DNA of 34,420 nucleotides. It comes from Stentor roeselii (lineage: Eukaryota > Ciliophora > Heterotrichea > Heterotrichida > Stentoridae). The position numbers and the translations under genes are program-made. Position 1 is the stretch's first letter. Each line of letters opens with the position of its first letter. The notes below the pieces were generated by a model, which saw only the letters and a program-made list of their open reading frames with translations, did not search any database and was not told where the DNA came from. Positions 1 to 10,439 of this stretch are shown here, one piece after another. Where the stretch lies: NCBI GenBank assembly GCA_006503475.1, contig RSEH01000366.1, forward strand, positions 1-34,420. The letters are read 5' to 3'.

Positions 1-516
1 GTGTTTTCAAGTTGTTTTATTTTGTGTGGAACATGGAAAGGGTTTATTTATTGTGTTGATACTCCTTTTTTGGAAATAAAGAAAAAGTATTTCTTTGGAG
101 TTTGTCCAATTCGATTTGTAAGAGCAACAAAAAATTGGGAAGTGATAAGTTATTCGAATACAAATAAATCATTTTTTCAAGATTTAACACATTCAAAGAT
201 TTTATTGACCCATAATCAAAGAATACAGGTTGGAAAGTTTCGAGAGAAGATTTTTGTTTTTGTGGATTGGGTTAATGAGGTATATGTTTCAATAAACTTT
301 AAAAGTATCAGAAAAATCAGTAAGGTTTCTAGTTATCAATTGTTTTGGTGCAGATCTGAGGATTATATTCTTTTAAAACATGAGAGTTCAGGTTTTATTA
401 TAATGAATATAAAGAGAAAAGAGAACGAAATGAAATTAGAAAGTTTGAAAGGAGTAAAATACTTGATGAATAAAAAACGAGAATTTGGTTTGAGTTTTGA
501 AAGTGCGATTTTATGA
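1..516 (+). CDS. 3' part of a gene of unknown function, possibly beta-propeller-like
   Basis: An open frame runs in from the left edge and stops at TGA 514-516, leaving 171 codons. The GTG at position 1 is only where the window begins, so the true start lies outside. The protein is rich in aromatic residues and short beta-strand-like stretches such as FIYCVDTPF and EVISYSN, which loosely resembles the end of a WD-type propeller. No blade motif is clear enough to name. A 16-nt GT-AG segment at 488-503 could extend the frame past the TGA, but the extension reads like AT-rich noise, so the stop is kept. The gene converges with the kinase-like gene that follows, 141 bp away. Function unknown. Confidence 0.6.
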   Translation: MFSSCFILCGTWKGFIYCVDTPFLEIKKKYFFGVCPIRFVRATKNWEVISYSNTNKSFFQDLTHSKILLTHNQRIQVGKFREKIFVFVDWVNEVYVSINFKSIRKISKVSSYQLFWCRSEDYILLKHESSGFIIMNIKRKENEMKLESLKGVKYLMNKKREFGLSFESAIL

Positions 517-657
517 TATTGAATTAATAGTAATGTATAAGCTTATGCTATTATTAGTCATACTAAATTGTATGATTAGTAGAAATCTATTCAAATCTTT
601 GAAAACTTACAGGTAATTCAAATTTAAAATATAAATTATTCTAATTTTCTATATTCC

Positions 658-2136
658 TTAATTATTTCTAATAGATAGCTTGCTCAATATATGTTTCTTC
701 AATTCAGAAAGATTAATCTTACCGTCTTTATCTGTATCAGCCTCTTCAATGAATTTTTTTAAATCATTTTCAGGTATTGTAGGCATTTTTTTTCCAAGTT
801 CAGATAGATCCAAGGACCCACTATTATCAGTATCATATTCATTGAAAGCAATATTAAAGCATCCCATTTCATCTACAATATTCCAGTCCGTCATCGAAGC
901 AATGAACTCTGAATAATTAACCTTTCCATCTTTCCTTTGACTAATCTCATTCGTTAAATTTTCAGCGATTTTTGAATCAATTTTTGATTCCTTGAGCGCA
1001 TCAGTCATCTCTTCACAAGTAAGCATTCCATCATTGTTTTTATCAATTTTTTTGAACAAAATTGTTAGTTCTCTGTTAAATTTATCACTGACAATAAACC
1101 TGCTAATATATGTTAATATGGTTCTTTCAACATTATCAAGAAATTGGAAATTCTGCATATTTCTAGCAAGCTTATCATTTAATAGAATTAAATTAAAATT
1201 TGTAATACAATCTTTTTTGAAAATTTCATTATCAAGAGCTTTTTCAGCTTTTATTCTAATTAAAGGATTTTTTTCTAGCATTTGTTGAATTAGTGTTATA
1301 ATATTTTTAGAGATACCTTCTTTCTCATTCATGCTTATAAGTTCCTCATTAAGTAATGTTTCTTTTGTTGCTATATCCAAAGCATCCTTTATATTTTTTG
1401 AAGAAAGCATTAAATAAAAAATTATACCAGCACTCCAAATGTCGTATTCTTTATTTTGGATTTGATTAAGCATTTCTGGAGCAGTGTAAGGAGGTTTTCC
1501 CATAAAATGAATGAATTTACGTCTTTTATTAAGTTTTTGAGCGATTCCAAAGTCTATCACTTTAACCAAATTTTTGTCCCAATTTTCAATTAATTTTTTC
1601 TCTTCTAAATTTATATTTTCTGTGCTAATTGTATTATAACTAGTTATTAATATATTTTTAGGTGTTAAATTTTTATGAATAATATCATTCTTGTGGCAAT
1701 GATTAATTGCTTGCAATATTTGATATAAAATATATGTAGCATGATCTTGCTCCAATGTGTTTCTTTCTATAATTTTATATAAGCTTTTCCCATTAATATA
1801 TTCTGATAAAATATCATATGAAAATTTACTTTCATTTATACTTCTTATTTTCATTACATTTGGATGATCAGCCGACATTAGGGTATCTACTTCTTTAAGC
1901 AAACTTTTTTGCTCTTTTTTACAAAGCCCGCTTTTAAGTATCTGCTTTAACGCATATTTGTTGTTATCAGCCTTACAAATTACCGATGAAACAATACTAT
2001 ACTTATTTTCTTTCAAAACTTTGATGGTTCTATAATATTTCCTAATATTTAATTTTTGCATGATAATAGTGTGTCTAGCTTCGATAGACTTATTTATCGT
2101 GGGAGCTTGAGTCTGCTTTGATTGACTAAAACCCAT
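658..2136 (-). CDS. CDPK-type calcium-dependent protein kinase, predicted pseudokinase
   Basis: The 492 residues have the classic CDPK layout: kinase-like domain (about 35-308), junction, then four EF-hand positions. The N-terminus MGFSQSKQ fits N-myristoylation, suggesting membrane attachment. Kept kinase landmarks are K64 (YALK), E82, DFG at 195-197, APE at 219-221 and the D232 helix. Two things are missing. The HRD motif reads H154-K155-N156, so the catalytic Asp is Asn (codon 1669-1671). The Gly-rich loop region (42-55) contains no glycine at all. EF1 (D365-E376), EF3 (D435-E446) and EF4 (D467-E478) are canonical; EF2 (about 399-410) starts with Ser and looks dead. I infer a calcium-regulated scaffold or decoy rather than an active kinase. 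An insertion of about 20 residues sits before DFG. The start is the ATG that creates the myristoylation motif. Family call is firm; lack of activity is inference. Confidence 0.88.
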   Translation of the reverse strand: MGFSQSKQTQAPTINKSIEARHTIIMQKLNIRKYYRTIKVLKENKYSIVSSVICKADNNKYALKQILKSGLCKKEQKSLLKEVDTLMSADHPNVMKIRSINESKFSYDILSEYINGKSLYKIIERNTLEQDHATYILYQILQAINHCHKNDIIHKNLTPKNILITSYNTISTENINLEEKKLIENWDKNLVKVIDFGIAQKLNKRRKFIHFMGKPPYTAPEMLNQIQNKEYDIWSAGIIFYLMLSSKNIKDALDIATKETLLNEELISMNEKEGISKNIITLIQQMLEKNPLIRIKAEKALDNEIFKKDCITNFNLILLNDKLARNMQNFQFLDNVERTILTYISRFIVSDKFNRELTILFKKIDKNNDGMLTCEEMTDALKESKIDSKIAENLTNEISQRKDGKVNYSEFIASMTDWNIVDEMGCFNIAFNEYDTDNSGSLDLSELGKKMPTIPENDLKKFIEEADTDKDGKINLSELKKHILSKLSIRNN

Positions 2137-3610
2137 TTATAAGCAAATTTAAATTATATTATCTATGGTCAATTTTAATCCATGTCTCTAGCCAATCAAA
2201 TCAAAGGAAATCTCTTTGATGTATCACTGTCACGAGAAAAAGATTAAATGAATAACCAGACAGATAATTGATTTCTGTATTACTTTTGGGTAGATAATCT
2301 TCTATTTTACCTTAAAGTCTTTTGCTATACCTGATACTTGATTTTTTCCGTCCAATCAGAGATCCAAGACAGACTCTTCGCAAGATTTTCTCGAATATAA
2401 TAATAGACCGAATGAATTTTCTGAGACAGAGACTTCCTCAACCTCAGACCTTCAGCTTTACATTAAATAGGATAAAATCTAAGTAGTACCAGGCCGGTCT
2501 TTATCTATAGAACTAATAATTATAGAAAATGAAATTCTCTAAAGATTACTAAACCTATTTCGTCACAAGTAAATCCGTCTTAATTTTCTTAAATAGTTAA
2601 TAATAAGTGTTTATTATAAAATCTTTGTTTAATTTACAAGTCAGCACATGATAATAATTAATCTTATTGAAACTATGTAGTTTTTGGTTAAAATCTTAAG
2701 AGCTATATAGCTTTATATAATAAAAATTTAATTATTTTCGATTACAGATTCCGTACTGTCAAAACCTTATATTTCTTGCTATATTTTTATAAAATTCTTT
2801 AATTATAATTCAAAGTCTTCCCAAATGGAAATTACATAGCCATAAATTTTTGAGATAAGACCCTCATTCTGAGAATAATAAACCCTCTTGAATAGATTTG
2901 TCTATATTTAAATAAAAATTCAAGGAATCATTCAATATATATATGATTAAACTAAATCTCAAATATCTTGTCTGACCAGTTTATTTCAATTTGCAGTTTG
3001 GCTGATTGGTGCAGAGATCTTAAATAGAAACTATTTATAAATATTCAAGAGTGACGATTTATTATAATTATATATTGTAAAAACCTAATATACATCTTAT
3101 TATTTACACCTTTTATATAAAAGTTTGAAAATTGGTAAAATCATGATAGTATTTTCGGTAATTGAATTAGATTTGATCTTAGAAATATTATCTAAAAAAA
3201 TATAAATTTAGAGATATAATATTCAAATTCGAAAATAATATTTTATGGCAATCCCACTAGGCATTATAAATTAACTTCCAACCCTTCATATATTATACCT
3301 TTAACTATCTCTTAATTGGATAAATAGTTTGATATTAATTTTATCATAATTACAGTATTAAATGTTTTTAAATCTTATTTTAATATTTAGAAGTAGTTCT
3401 CAGTTTACAATCAATGACTTACCTTGGATGAGTCTAAATTTGGCTTGAGGTTCAATCAATGTTGCAAAGTTTTGGAGTATTGAATCGAAATGATCGTTAA
3501 TATCTAAATATATATTGAAATAATTACTTAATATATAAAGACTTTAAAGTTTATACGATAGATGAGATTATTTGATTTATTCTAATATTATTTAACTATA
3601 TCTATTTTCC
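2137..3610. other. AT-rich intergenic region without a supported gene
   Basis: About 1.5 kb between the CDPK start and the channel stop, dense in stops in all frames. Two short open frames read more like protein than their surroundings. One is 2342-2470 (+), 42 codons with no ATG, ending at TAG. The other is about 3400-3546 (-), with no ATG, containing DINDHFDSILQNFATLIEPQ. Neither has an intron that would link it to a neighbour. They could be exon debris or chance. No tRNA-like fold or tandem repeat was seen. Confidence 0.5.
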
Positions 3611-6600
3611 TTATTTACCTTTCATCATACCAATAATTTCATCCATTTTAATATCGATTTCTTTGATTTTTTGTTCTAATTTACTATTCTCATCCAGTCT
3701 CTGGGATAATTTTTTATCATTACTGGAGATTTTATTAGAATCAATTTTATCCTCTATAATTTTATACATTTTTCGATCATTTTCAGTAATTGTTTCTAAT
3801 AACTTATCCAGTCTCGATTGCCACGGGGTTTGAACTTCTATTATTGTAGGAGTAATATTATCTAAGGATGCAAAGTATGTTGATGAACTGGACACAAACT
3901 TTCTCCAAAATAGCAAAACTTCAATTTCATAAACAGTCTCAATCATTGATTTATAGTCATTTTGTTGAGCTTCATCTAAGAATTTTGCAAAAGTATCACT
4001 AAGAACTGCAATCAATAAATTGAGCATAACAATGATAATAAGTAAAGTGCCCATAGTAAACATAATATATTCCAAATAATTATTTTCTCCATGTTCAAAT
4101 CCTTCAATAGACTGATCGATGGCAACACTCCAAAAGCTTTGAAAATCATCTGAAGATGTTTCAACCATTTTCAGCAACCCAAAAGACAGGGTAAAAAATA
4201 CAAAAATGATAGCAAAGGGAATAATATCAACAATACACTTGAGGATAAGACTTACATAGAATCTGGTTTTATCAAAAGCTCGAAATCCAAGAAGGGCTTT
4301 TATAATATTGAGCATCACAAAGATCCAATTCAAAATTCTCATATATGCTTTTTCATCATCTTTTTTTAATAATTTGAGTTGGCCAGTTTCATACATGAGG
4401 ATCCAAAAGACTGAAATAATATAGCGCAGAATATCTAATGTATTCCAATTGATCATCATTTTTAAAATGTCCTCAAAGAAACTTTTATAAGCATCTGACC
4501 TTATCCAGACAAACTCAATGACATTGAATATTATGAAGCAATAAGCTAATTCCTTGATGTTTGTCATTTGATAAGCTAGTAAGAAGTATGTTCCGTATCG
4601 ATAACAAAATGCATTCATAAGTCTTAGTTTTTCATCTCGATTCATATAGTAGACTGCTGATCTTATTAGTAAATAAGAAACCGAAACAATCATTCCGATG
4701 ATGCTATAAGTAATATCTCCTTTAATAAAACTGTAGACTATCAAACCATTTACGGACGAAGAACATGCGTAATCTAATAGGCGATTATTTGTTATTTGAA
4801 TTATTAATAAGAATATCGTTTGTATAAGGGATAATAGCATGTTTATAATGAACAAACAAATATTAAGGTTACCATAAAAGACAAACATCACAACGCAGAA
4901 GCTCTGAAAGCATAGCCTTTGTCCAATTGAATAATCCTGCAGAGTATAGGAATAAATATATAGAAGGAGTTCAAAGATTCCTAGCACAAGAAAAAAAAAG
5001 AAATGATTATAAGTAAATATCAATATTATCAAAAAAATAATTGTTGGTAGGCAAAAAATTCCAACCAAAATAATGCTAAAAATATGTTTATTCACTTCTC
5101 CTTGGTTGAGCCATTTTCTTATCATGTTAAATCCACTAATCAAAAAAGCCAGGGCTCGCATATAACAGGATCGACATTTATTTTCTTTAGCTGGTTTTTC
5201 AGAAGCTTGAGGAGTCTCTTGTCCATCTTCCTGTTGTTTTATTGGTATATCAACATTTGTCAATACTTTCCGAGTTTTATTATTTTTCTGTATTTGGGTT
5301 TTTGTATCAAGTTTTATAAACTCTTTTTTAACAATTTTATCTTCTTGTTTTTGGATTGTCGTATCAATAATATTCTCACCTTCCTGTTGTATCATTATCT
5401 TATCAACAATAGTTTTATCTTTCTGATTTTCGGTTGTATAATCAACAATTATTTCATTTTCGTCAACTTGGGTTGTCATATCAACTTTTGTAAACACTTC
5501 TTGAACAGTTAATGCTTGGGTTAGTACATAAAATATCAAAACTAGTGTGTCTGAATAAAAAAACACAATTAGAATACTAGTTGATAATTGCAAAATTGAT
5601 GAATAATTAATTGAACTGATTCCAAAATAATCTTGTATACCAAGATTTACAGCTTGAATGATTTCAGAAGTTATAAGAGCAGCATTAACAATATAAAATG
5701 AATAAATATAATATATATAGTATTCTGATTCTGAATTATTCGTCACCAATGAAGCTACTAAAAAGATATTGATCCACATGAGTATAGTTAGTCCGATAAT
5801 CCCAAGTCTCAATTTTGCCCATTTAAAGCGTACATAAATTTTAATGAATTGAGTTCCGAATATTTTCATATCTTCAATATCGCAAAGACACTTGGTTAGC
5901 CTCAGACTTTCAGGAGTTCCGAGAGTAGATGATAATTTAATTTGGCTATATTTTATATGATAATCTTTTTGATCTACTTTTGTATTAACGAAAAAGCATC
6001 CTCTTAATGAAGAGCCTCTGTGATCGAAAGTTGCATACATAGGCAAGTAATCTCTCTTTGGAGACCCATACTCAATACTTTCCCCAATCAATTTATCAAG
6101 TAAGATTGGAACATTCTTACATCCACATTTCAAAATATCTTCAAAATAATCTTCAATTTCATGAAGCATAACAACAAAAAATGGGTCATTTTCTTCCATA
6201 TCACATATGTAATTTAAGAGAATTTCTGTGCAGCCTAAGGCCTGCTCATCAATCGTTTTCTTTATTGGAAAAGTTTCGAATATCGCTGAATTGTTTTTTT
6301 TCTTGTAATATATTAAAGTGTTTAAGTTTACTGAATCTTTTGCTTGACAAAATGCATTAATCACATTCTTTTTTTGTTCATTATCAAATTTATCTCTCAT
6401 TTTTTCAATATCTTCTTCTTTTAGGATTGGACATAAATCTCCTTTTGAATCGATGTGTAACTTGAAGAGATAAACTTCACTCTTTGATGAGTTTTTTCCT
6501 ACTGCGATAAAAAGAAACGATGAGAAGTAGAAGATTTTATCAATACTTTTATCCAATTTTAAAATAGGCTCAACTTTCATATTTGAAAGAGTGAGAACTT

Positions 6601-8872
6601 TTAAATATCTGTCTTGATGAATGAAAATAAGTTTGTTATGGAGCTTTATCTTTGCATCGTAATTATCCAAAAATTCTGACAAATCTGTAAATTGGAATTC
6701 GTCTTCAGTATTAAACTTTTTTATTTCGGTTTCTAAATTATAATCAATCAGGATGGTTTCCATTTTAGATTTTTGATCCAGTAAAAAATTAGGAAATAGC
6801 TTTGAACTAGATGTATATGAAACCATTAAAGTGTTAACTATTGAATTTTTAATTTTTTTTACATCATATATGCTGAAAAATTCTGGGTTAACTGGAAATT
6901 CATCTCTGAAAGATACTTCTAGATTTAGCAGTACTTTATCTTTTAAGGGATTATTATTTTTCGTTAGCATTTTCTTGTTTTGATCAACCTTTTCCGTATG
7001 AGTTGTAATTGATATTTTTCTTATATATAATTTGTTTTGATAATTACGAATAATATTTAATTCTACTGCTTGAGCGTTTCTACGAATTTTAAAGTAAATA
7101 TCATCGAAAAAACTCTTAGTATCAGAGTAAAAATCCTTTATATTATTATGAAGATATGGTATTTTTTCAGGATAAGATGATTTTCTCATATTATCACAGT
7201 TGATTATATATATCTTTTCTATATATTTTAAGTTTTCTTTATTTTTTTTATCTTCTTTATCTTTTTTACCATCTGTGTTTAGGGATTTTTCGGTATTTTT
7301 TGAATTTTCAGTGATTTTTTTATCTTCTTTATCTTTTTTATCTTCAGTGTTTTTTGAATTTTCAGTATTTGTTTTATCTTCTTTCTCTTTTTTATCTTCT
7401 GTGTTTTTTGAATTTTCAGTATTTTTTGAATTTTCAGTATTTATTGGATTCTCAGCTGAGTCTACCATTGAAGTTATGGCTGCAATAATCATTTCATCAG
7501 TATTAATGTAAACAAAATCAGGCTTTTTATTTAAATCAACAAAGTTAGTTTCAACTAGCATTTCTACATTATAATTCTTTTTATTATCTTCTTTTTTTTC
7601 GAAATTTATATTTAGGTTTATATTTATTATGTATTGCCCAAGGCAGAAGTATAAATTGATTCTAGTTTCAAATAATATAGATTTGTAATACTTTATTTTT
7701 TCATTAATAGTTGAATTAGTTATATTTGGATCTTTAAATTCTAATTTATATTCTTTCAACACTATTTTTTGTGATAAATCCCATAATATAATGACGAATC
7801 GATTTCCTGCAATCAAAATATTTTCGTAATTAGTGAATTCAAAGAATTCAAATTTTCTTAACTCACGTAAGATAATTATCTCATCCGGTAATTTAATTTT
7901 TTCGATTTTAGATGTTTGGGATTCTTTAGTAGTCAAGTTTGTTTTGTTATTGTTTTTTCGCTTTTCGGATTTAATCTCACTTGAAATTTTACCTTCTTCG
8001 ATATCTGGGCTTTCTCCTGTTACAATATCAGATTCTTCTCTTTTCATGACCCCTGGAATTTTACTTTCTTCGATATCTGGGCTTTCTCCTGTTACAATAT
8101 CAGATTCTTCTTTTTTCATGACCCTTGGAATTTTACTTTCTATTTCGGCCCATGGTTTTTTACTATCTTCATCTGGGTTTTTATTATCTTTAATATCTTT
8201 TTTAAGGATATAAATTAATGATTTTTTTCTTGAATGAATGAGGATTCTAACAAAATCTTTAGTAACCTTCATCTTAATTTGGTCAGCTTGAACTGCTAAT
8301 TTGAAATAATCATCAAAAATCATTTTTTTGAATATTTCTTTATAAAGTTCATCGCAATTACTTATAAGTTTATGATTTTTTTCTTGTCTGGAAACTTTAA
8401 TATTATCTCTATATAGCATCTCTCGGCCAGAGATAGTAGAGTCTTGATATATTGGTTTACATAAATTCAAATCATTATGTTTATATTCTAAATAACGAGA
8501 ATTCATTTTTTTTATTCCTTCATCTGTTTCATTATATATATATGAATATTCATAAGCAATTCTGGCAAGTTCATCATTATGGAAATCTTGAGAGCCATAT
8601 CTGAAATCATTTGACTCAATATTGCTTGAAGCGTTTTTTTTAAGCATATTGCTTTCTTTTTCTTGCACAATTTGAGAGCATGATCTAAGATTTTTTAGTT
8701 CAATTTCCTTCTCATCCTTGAGATTAGTATCATTTTTAGGAAACAGAGTCTCTTTCAAGTCTGGTCTACTGTCCATTAAAATTATAAGAAAAAATGTCAA
8801 ATTTTTGTTAGCTAAAGTATAATTTTTTTGGGGAATATATTGAAATTTGCTAAGAGGAGAGATTGTAACCAT
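3611..8872 (-). CDS. Giant TRP/polycystin-like cation channel with propeller-like N-terminal region
   Basis: A 1,753-residue membrane protein. The N-terminal half is cytosolic and has WD/propeller-like strands (about 340-375, NRFVIILWDLSQK) broken by low-complexity inserts. Hydrophobic segments begin near residue 1021 and include roughly 1021-1043, 1050-1073, 1089-1120 and 1263-1309, with more up to the last helix near 1600-1627. A charged loop of about 130 residues (1125-1258) separates the early helices from the rest. The last helix carries LNLLIAVLSDTF, the typical end of S6 in TRP and polycystin channels. A preceding FQSFWSVAIDQSIEGF segment fits a pore loop. The C-terminus (about 1725-1750) is a short coiled coil. 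Ciliates have large families of such propeller-channel fusions; ion selectivity cannot be read here. The start is uncertain: ATG 8872 gives the longest frame, but ATG 8776 (MDSRPDLK) may be used, since the first 32 residues look like translated leader. Confidence 0.82.
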   Translation of the reverse strand: MVTISPLSKFQYIPQKNYTLANKNLTFFLIILMDSRPDLKETLFPKNDTNLKDEKEIELKNLRSCSQIVQEKESNMLKKNASSNIESNDFRYGSQDFHNDELARIAYEYSYIYNETDEGIKKMNSRYLEYKHNDLNLCKPIYQDSTISGREMLYRDNIKVSRQEKNHKLISNCDELYKEIFKKMIFDDYFKLAVQADQIKMKVTKDFVRILIHSRKKSLIYILKKDIKDNKNPDEDSKKPWAEIESKIPRVMKKEESDIVTGESPDIEESKIPGVMKREESDIVTGESPDIEEGKISSEIKSEKRKNNNKTNLTTKESQTSKIEKIKLPDEIIILRELRKFEFFEFTNYENILIAGNRFVIILWDLSQKIVLKEYKLEFKDPNITNSTINEKIKYYKSILFETRINLYFCLGQYIININLNINFEKKEDNKKNYNVEMLVETNFVDLNKKPDFVYINTDEMIIAAITSMVDSAENPINTENSKNTENSKNTEDKKEKEDKTNTENSKNTEDKKDKEDKKITENSKNTEKSLNTDGKKDKEDKKNKENLKYIEKIYIINCDNMRKSSYPEKIPYLHNNIKDFYSDTKSFFDDIYFKIRRNAQAVELNIIRNYQNKLYIRKISITTHTEKVDQNKKMLTKNNNPLKDKVLLNLEVSFRDEFPVNPEFFSIYDVKKIKNSIVNTLMVSYTSSSKLFPNFLLDQKSKMETILIDYNLETEIKKFNTEDEFQFTDLSEFLDNYDAKIKLHNKLIFIHQDRYLKVLTLSNMKVEPILKLDKSIDKIFYFSSFLFIAVGKNSSKSEVYLFKLHIDSKGDLCPILKEEDIEKMRDKFDNEQKKNVINAFCQAKDSVNLNTLIYYKKKNNSAIFETFPIKKTIDEQALGCTEILLNYICDMEENDPFFVVMLHEIEDYFEDILKCGCKNVPILLDKLIGESIEYGSPKRDYLPMYATFDHRGSSLRGCFFVNTKVDQKDYHIKYSQIKLSSTLGTPESLRLTKCLCDIEDMKIFGTQFIKIYVRFKWAKLRLGIIGLTILMWINIFLVASLVTNNSESEYYIYYIYSFYIVNAALITSEIIQAVNLGIQDYFGISSINYSSILQLSTSILIVFFYSDTLVLIFYVLTQALTVQEVFTKVDMTTQVDENEIIVDYTTENQKDKTIVDKIMIQQEGENIIDTTIQKQEDKIVKKEFIKLDTKTQIQKNNKTRKVLTNVDIPIKQQEDGQETPQASEKPAKENKCRSCYMRALAFLISGFNMIRKWLNQGEVNKHIFSIILVGIFCLPTIIFLIILIFTYNHFFFFLVLGIFELLLYIYSYTLQDYSIGQRLCFQSFCVVMFVFYGNLNICLFIINMLLSLIQTIFLLIIQITNNRLLDYACSSSVNGLIVYSFIKGDITYSIIGMIVSVSYLLIRSAVYYMNRDEKLRLMNAFCYRYGTYFLLAYQMTNIKELAYCFIIFNVIEFVWIRSDAYKSFFEDILKMMINWNTLDILRYIISVFWILMYETGQLKLLKKDDEKAYMRILNWIFVMLNIIKALLGFRAFDKTRFYVSLILKCIVDIIPFAIIFVFFTLSFGLLKMVETSSDDFQSFWSVAIDQSIEGFEHGENNYLEYIMFTMGTLLIIIVMLNLLIAVLSDTFAKFLDEAQQNDYKSMIETVYEIEVLLFWRKFVSSSSTYFASLDNITPTIIEVQTPWQSRLDKLLETITENDRKMYKIIEDKIDSNKISSNDKKLSQRLDENSKLEQKIKEIDIKMDEIIGMMKGK
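7217..7445 (-). repeat. Lys/Glu/Asn/Thr low-complexity repeat inside the channel gene
   Basis: The channel protein here (about residues 474-552) is an irregular tandem array of TENSKNTE and DKKDKEDK units. On the DNA it is a run of near-identical 12-30 bp blocks such as ttttttgaattttcagt. It is likely a disordered linker that expands and contracts by slippage. Confidence 0.8.
7999..8142 (-). repeat. Two tandem 72-bp units coding a 24-residue duplication in the channel gene
   Basis: The landmark cgatatctgg recurs exactly 72 bp apart (7999 and 8071). Each unit encodes ESDIVTGESPDIEE plus a KIPGVMK-like half. The copies differ at only a few bases, so the duplication is recent. Confidence 0.85.
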
Positions 8873-10439
8873 TTTAAATAATCCTAATTTCTAAATTAAA
8901 ATCTTTATAGGATTCGGCAGATCCTCTCTGTGAGAGAAACACAAGCAATTCGATTTATAGATATCCCGAGAAGAGTCTTCTTCGTAATCAAGAATACAAA
9001 ATTTCATCTGAATAATCCTAGCTTAATAGATACCCTAAAATTAATCTTTTCAGATCGGCTGCTACAATACTCATTTTGGATGAATTTTCAGATTGATTTA
9101 CTTAATTTTGGGCTTATAGAAGATAGTCGAAGGAGATACTTCTAAAAATTTAAGAACTTAATTAGATTTGTTTTATCTAAGCCTTGTTAAGAAAAGATTC
9201 TCTCTTAGCTTATGTGGTTTAATATGCGAAAAATCTGGATTCTTTTCTGAAATATTACTAATTATAAGGCTTGGAATGTTTATTAATTCAATCATATATC
9301 AATACTTCTTAGCAAAATTTTTGAAATATAGTCGGGAAAAGATTTAGTATTTCTAAATGATTTAAACTAATATATTTCTTTAGCTTGAGTAATTATCTAT
9401 AATAATCTCTTGAAATTTGGGGAAAAAATGGAAAACACAATCAGAAATGGAATTTGCTTATATATCTTTTTTTCAAAGTATATCTTCAAATAGAGTTTTA
9501 TCAGTCTGGTTTCCTTGCTAAATTCAACTTTTGTATAAAAAGAACTTCTTATATTAATTATGCTCTAACATTATATTTGAAAAATTTGTTAGCTTTTTCC
9601 TATTGAATAAGTAAAATTTATAGTATAATTTTTAGGTTCACATCAAGATACCTCAATCTCTAATTATTCTATTAGTGAAGGAATAGTATTGCAGCGTGAA
9701 AATCATAATGAAGCAAAACTTTTATTTCTACCATATTGCATCATCATCTCTACTTATAAGATTACGATTAAATAATTTTTATTGTTTCTTTGAATTTTGA
9801 TGAGAGATTCTCTTAAAATAAGTTTCGATGACTAGCATTTCGAGTTACTTTTGATAATTCTTAAATTTTAAGAGATTCTCAAGGAAAAACACTCTAAATT
9901 ATTTAATATTGCATAAAAGTAAACTTTAATGAGTCAATGCAGAATCCAGTAAGTGTTTTTATATTAACTATCATCATGTTCTCATCTCATAATATTCACT
10001 TCTATATTATCAGTCTCCTGGGCTGCATCAAATAGATTTTAACATGCTTAACCCTCATATCAGAACAGCTGTCTACTAGTTATTAATCCGCTTCCGTATT
10101 TGGAAATTAGTTAAATATAAAATCTTGAGTGCTTCCTAGTTTTTCATACTACAGCACCTTAAGACTATTCAATTTTCAGCTACTTCTACTTCATCAATCC
10201 CAAAGTAAAACAGGCCTCAATAGGATGGCATATAGACCCAGAATCTTTTGTGTGAAATTCAGGAAATCGTTTATACTAATCTCAAAAACTCAAAGAAACC
10301 CTAAAGTCTTAGAATATTGAAGAAACTACATGATCCACGAAATATAAATTAATATAAGGCATATAGGAAATCATTTGTTTGGTATACCTATTACTCTTTA
10401 GGTCTATATTTATAGATTGTTTTAATAGTTGCTATTAAT
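8873..10439. other. AT-rich intergenic region without a supported gene
   Basis: About 1.6 kb between the divergent starts of the channel and B-box genes. I read one + frame through nearly the whole region. Stops (TAA, TAG and TGA) fall at about one in fourteen codons, as expected for random AT-rich DNA. The two small open frames at 8930-9145 and 10129-10320 lack convincing starts, and I recognise no family. The region presumably holds both promoters, but no discrete element could be defined. Confidence 0.5.

Noticed and set aside
488-503. Possible 16-nt intron that would extend the first gene past its TGA
   Set aside because: The extension reads as low-complexity AT translation and the 5' site is atypical (GTTTG).
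7833-8213. 126-codon + frame antisense to the channel gene
   Set aside because: Arises from the 72-bp duplication and lack of stops in the complement; no independent protein character.
8930-9145. 71-codon open frame with GTG start
   Set aside because: No ATG start, no recognisable family, and it lies in stop-rich sequence.
10129-10320. 63-codon open frame
   Set aside because: No supporting motif or ATG start (opens at TTG-like codon), and its length is near chance for the region.
8930-10380. A + frame that looks like a long protein if TAA and TAG are read as Gln
   Set aside because: TGA also occurs about six times, and all three stops appear at rates expected for random AT-rich DNA. The well-supported genes use TAA and TAG as stops.
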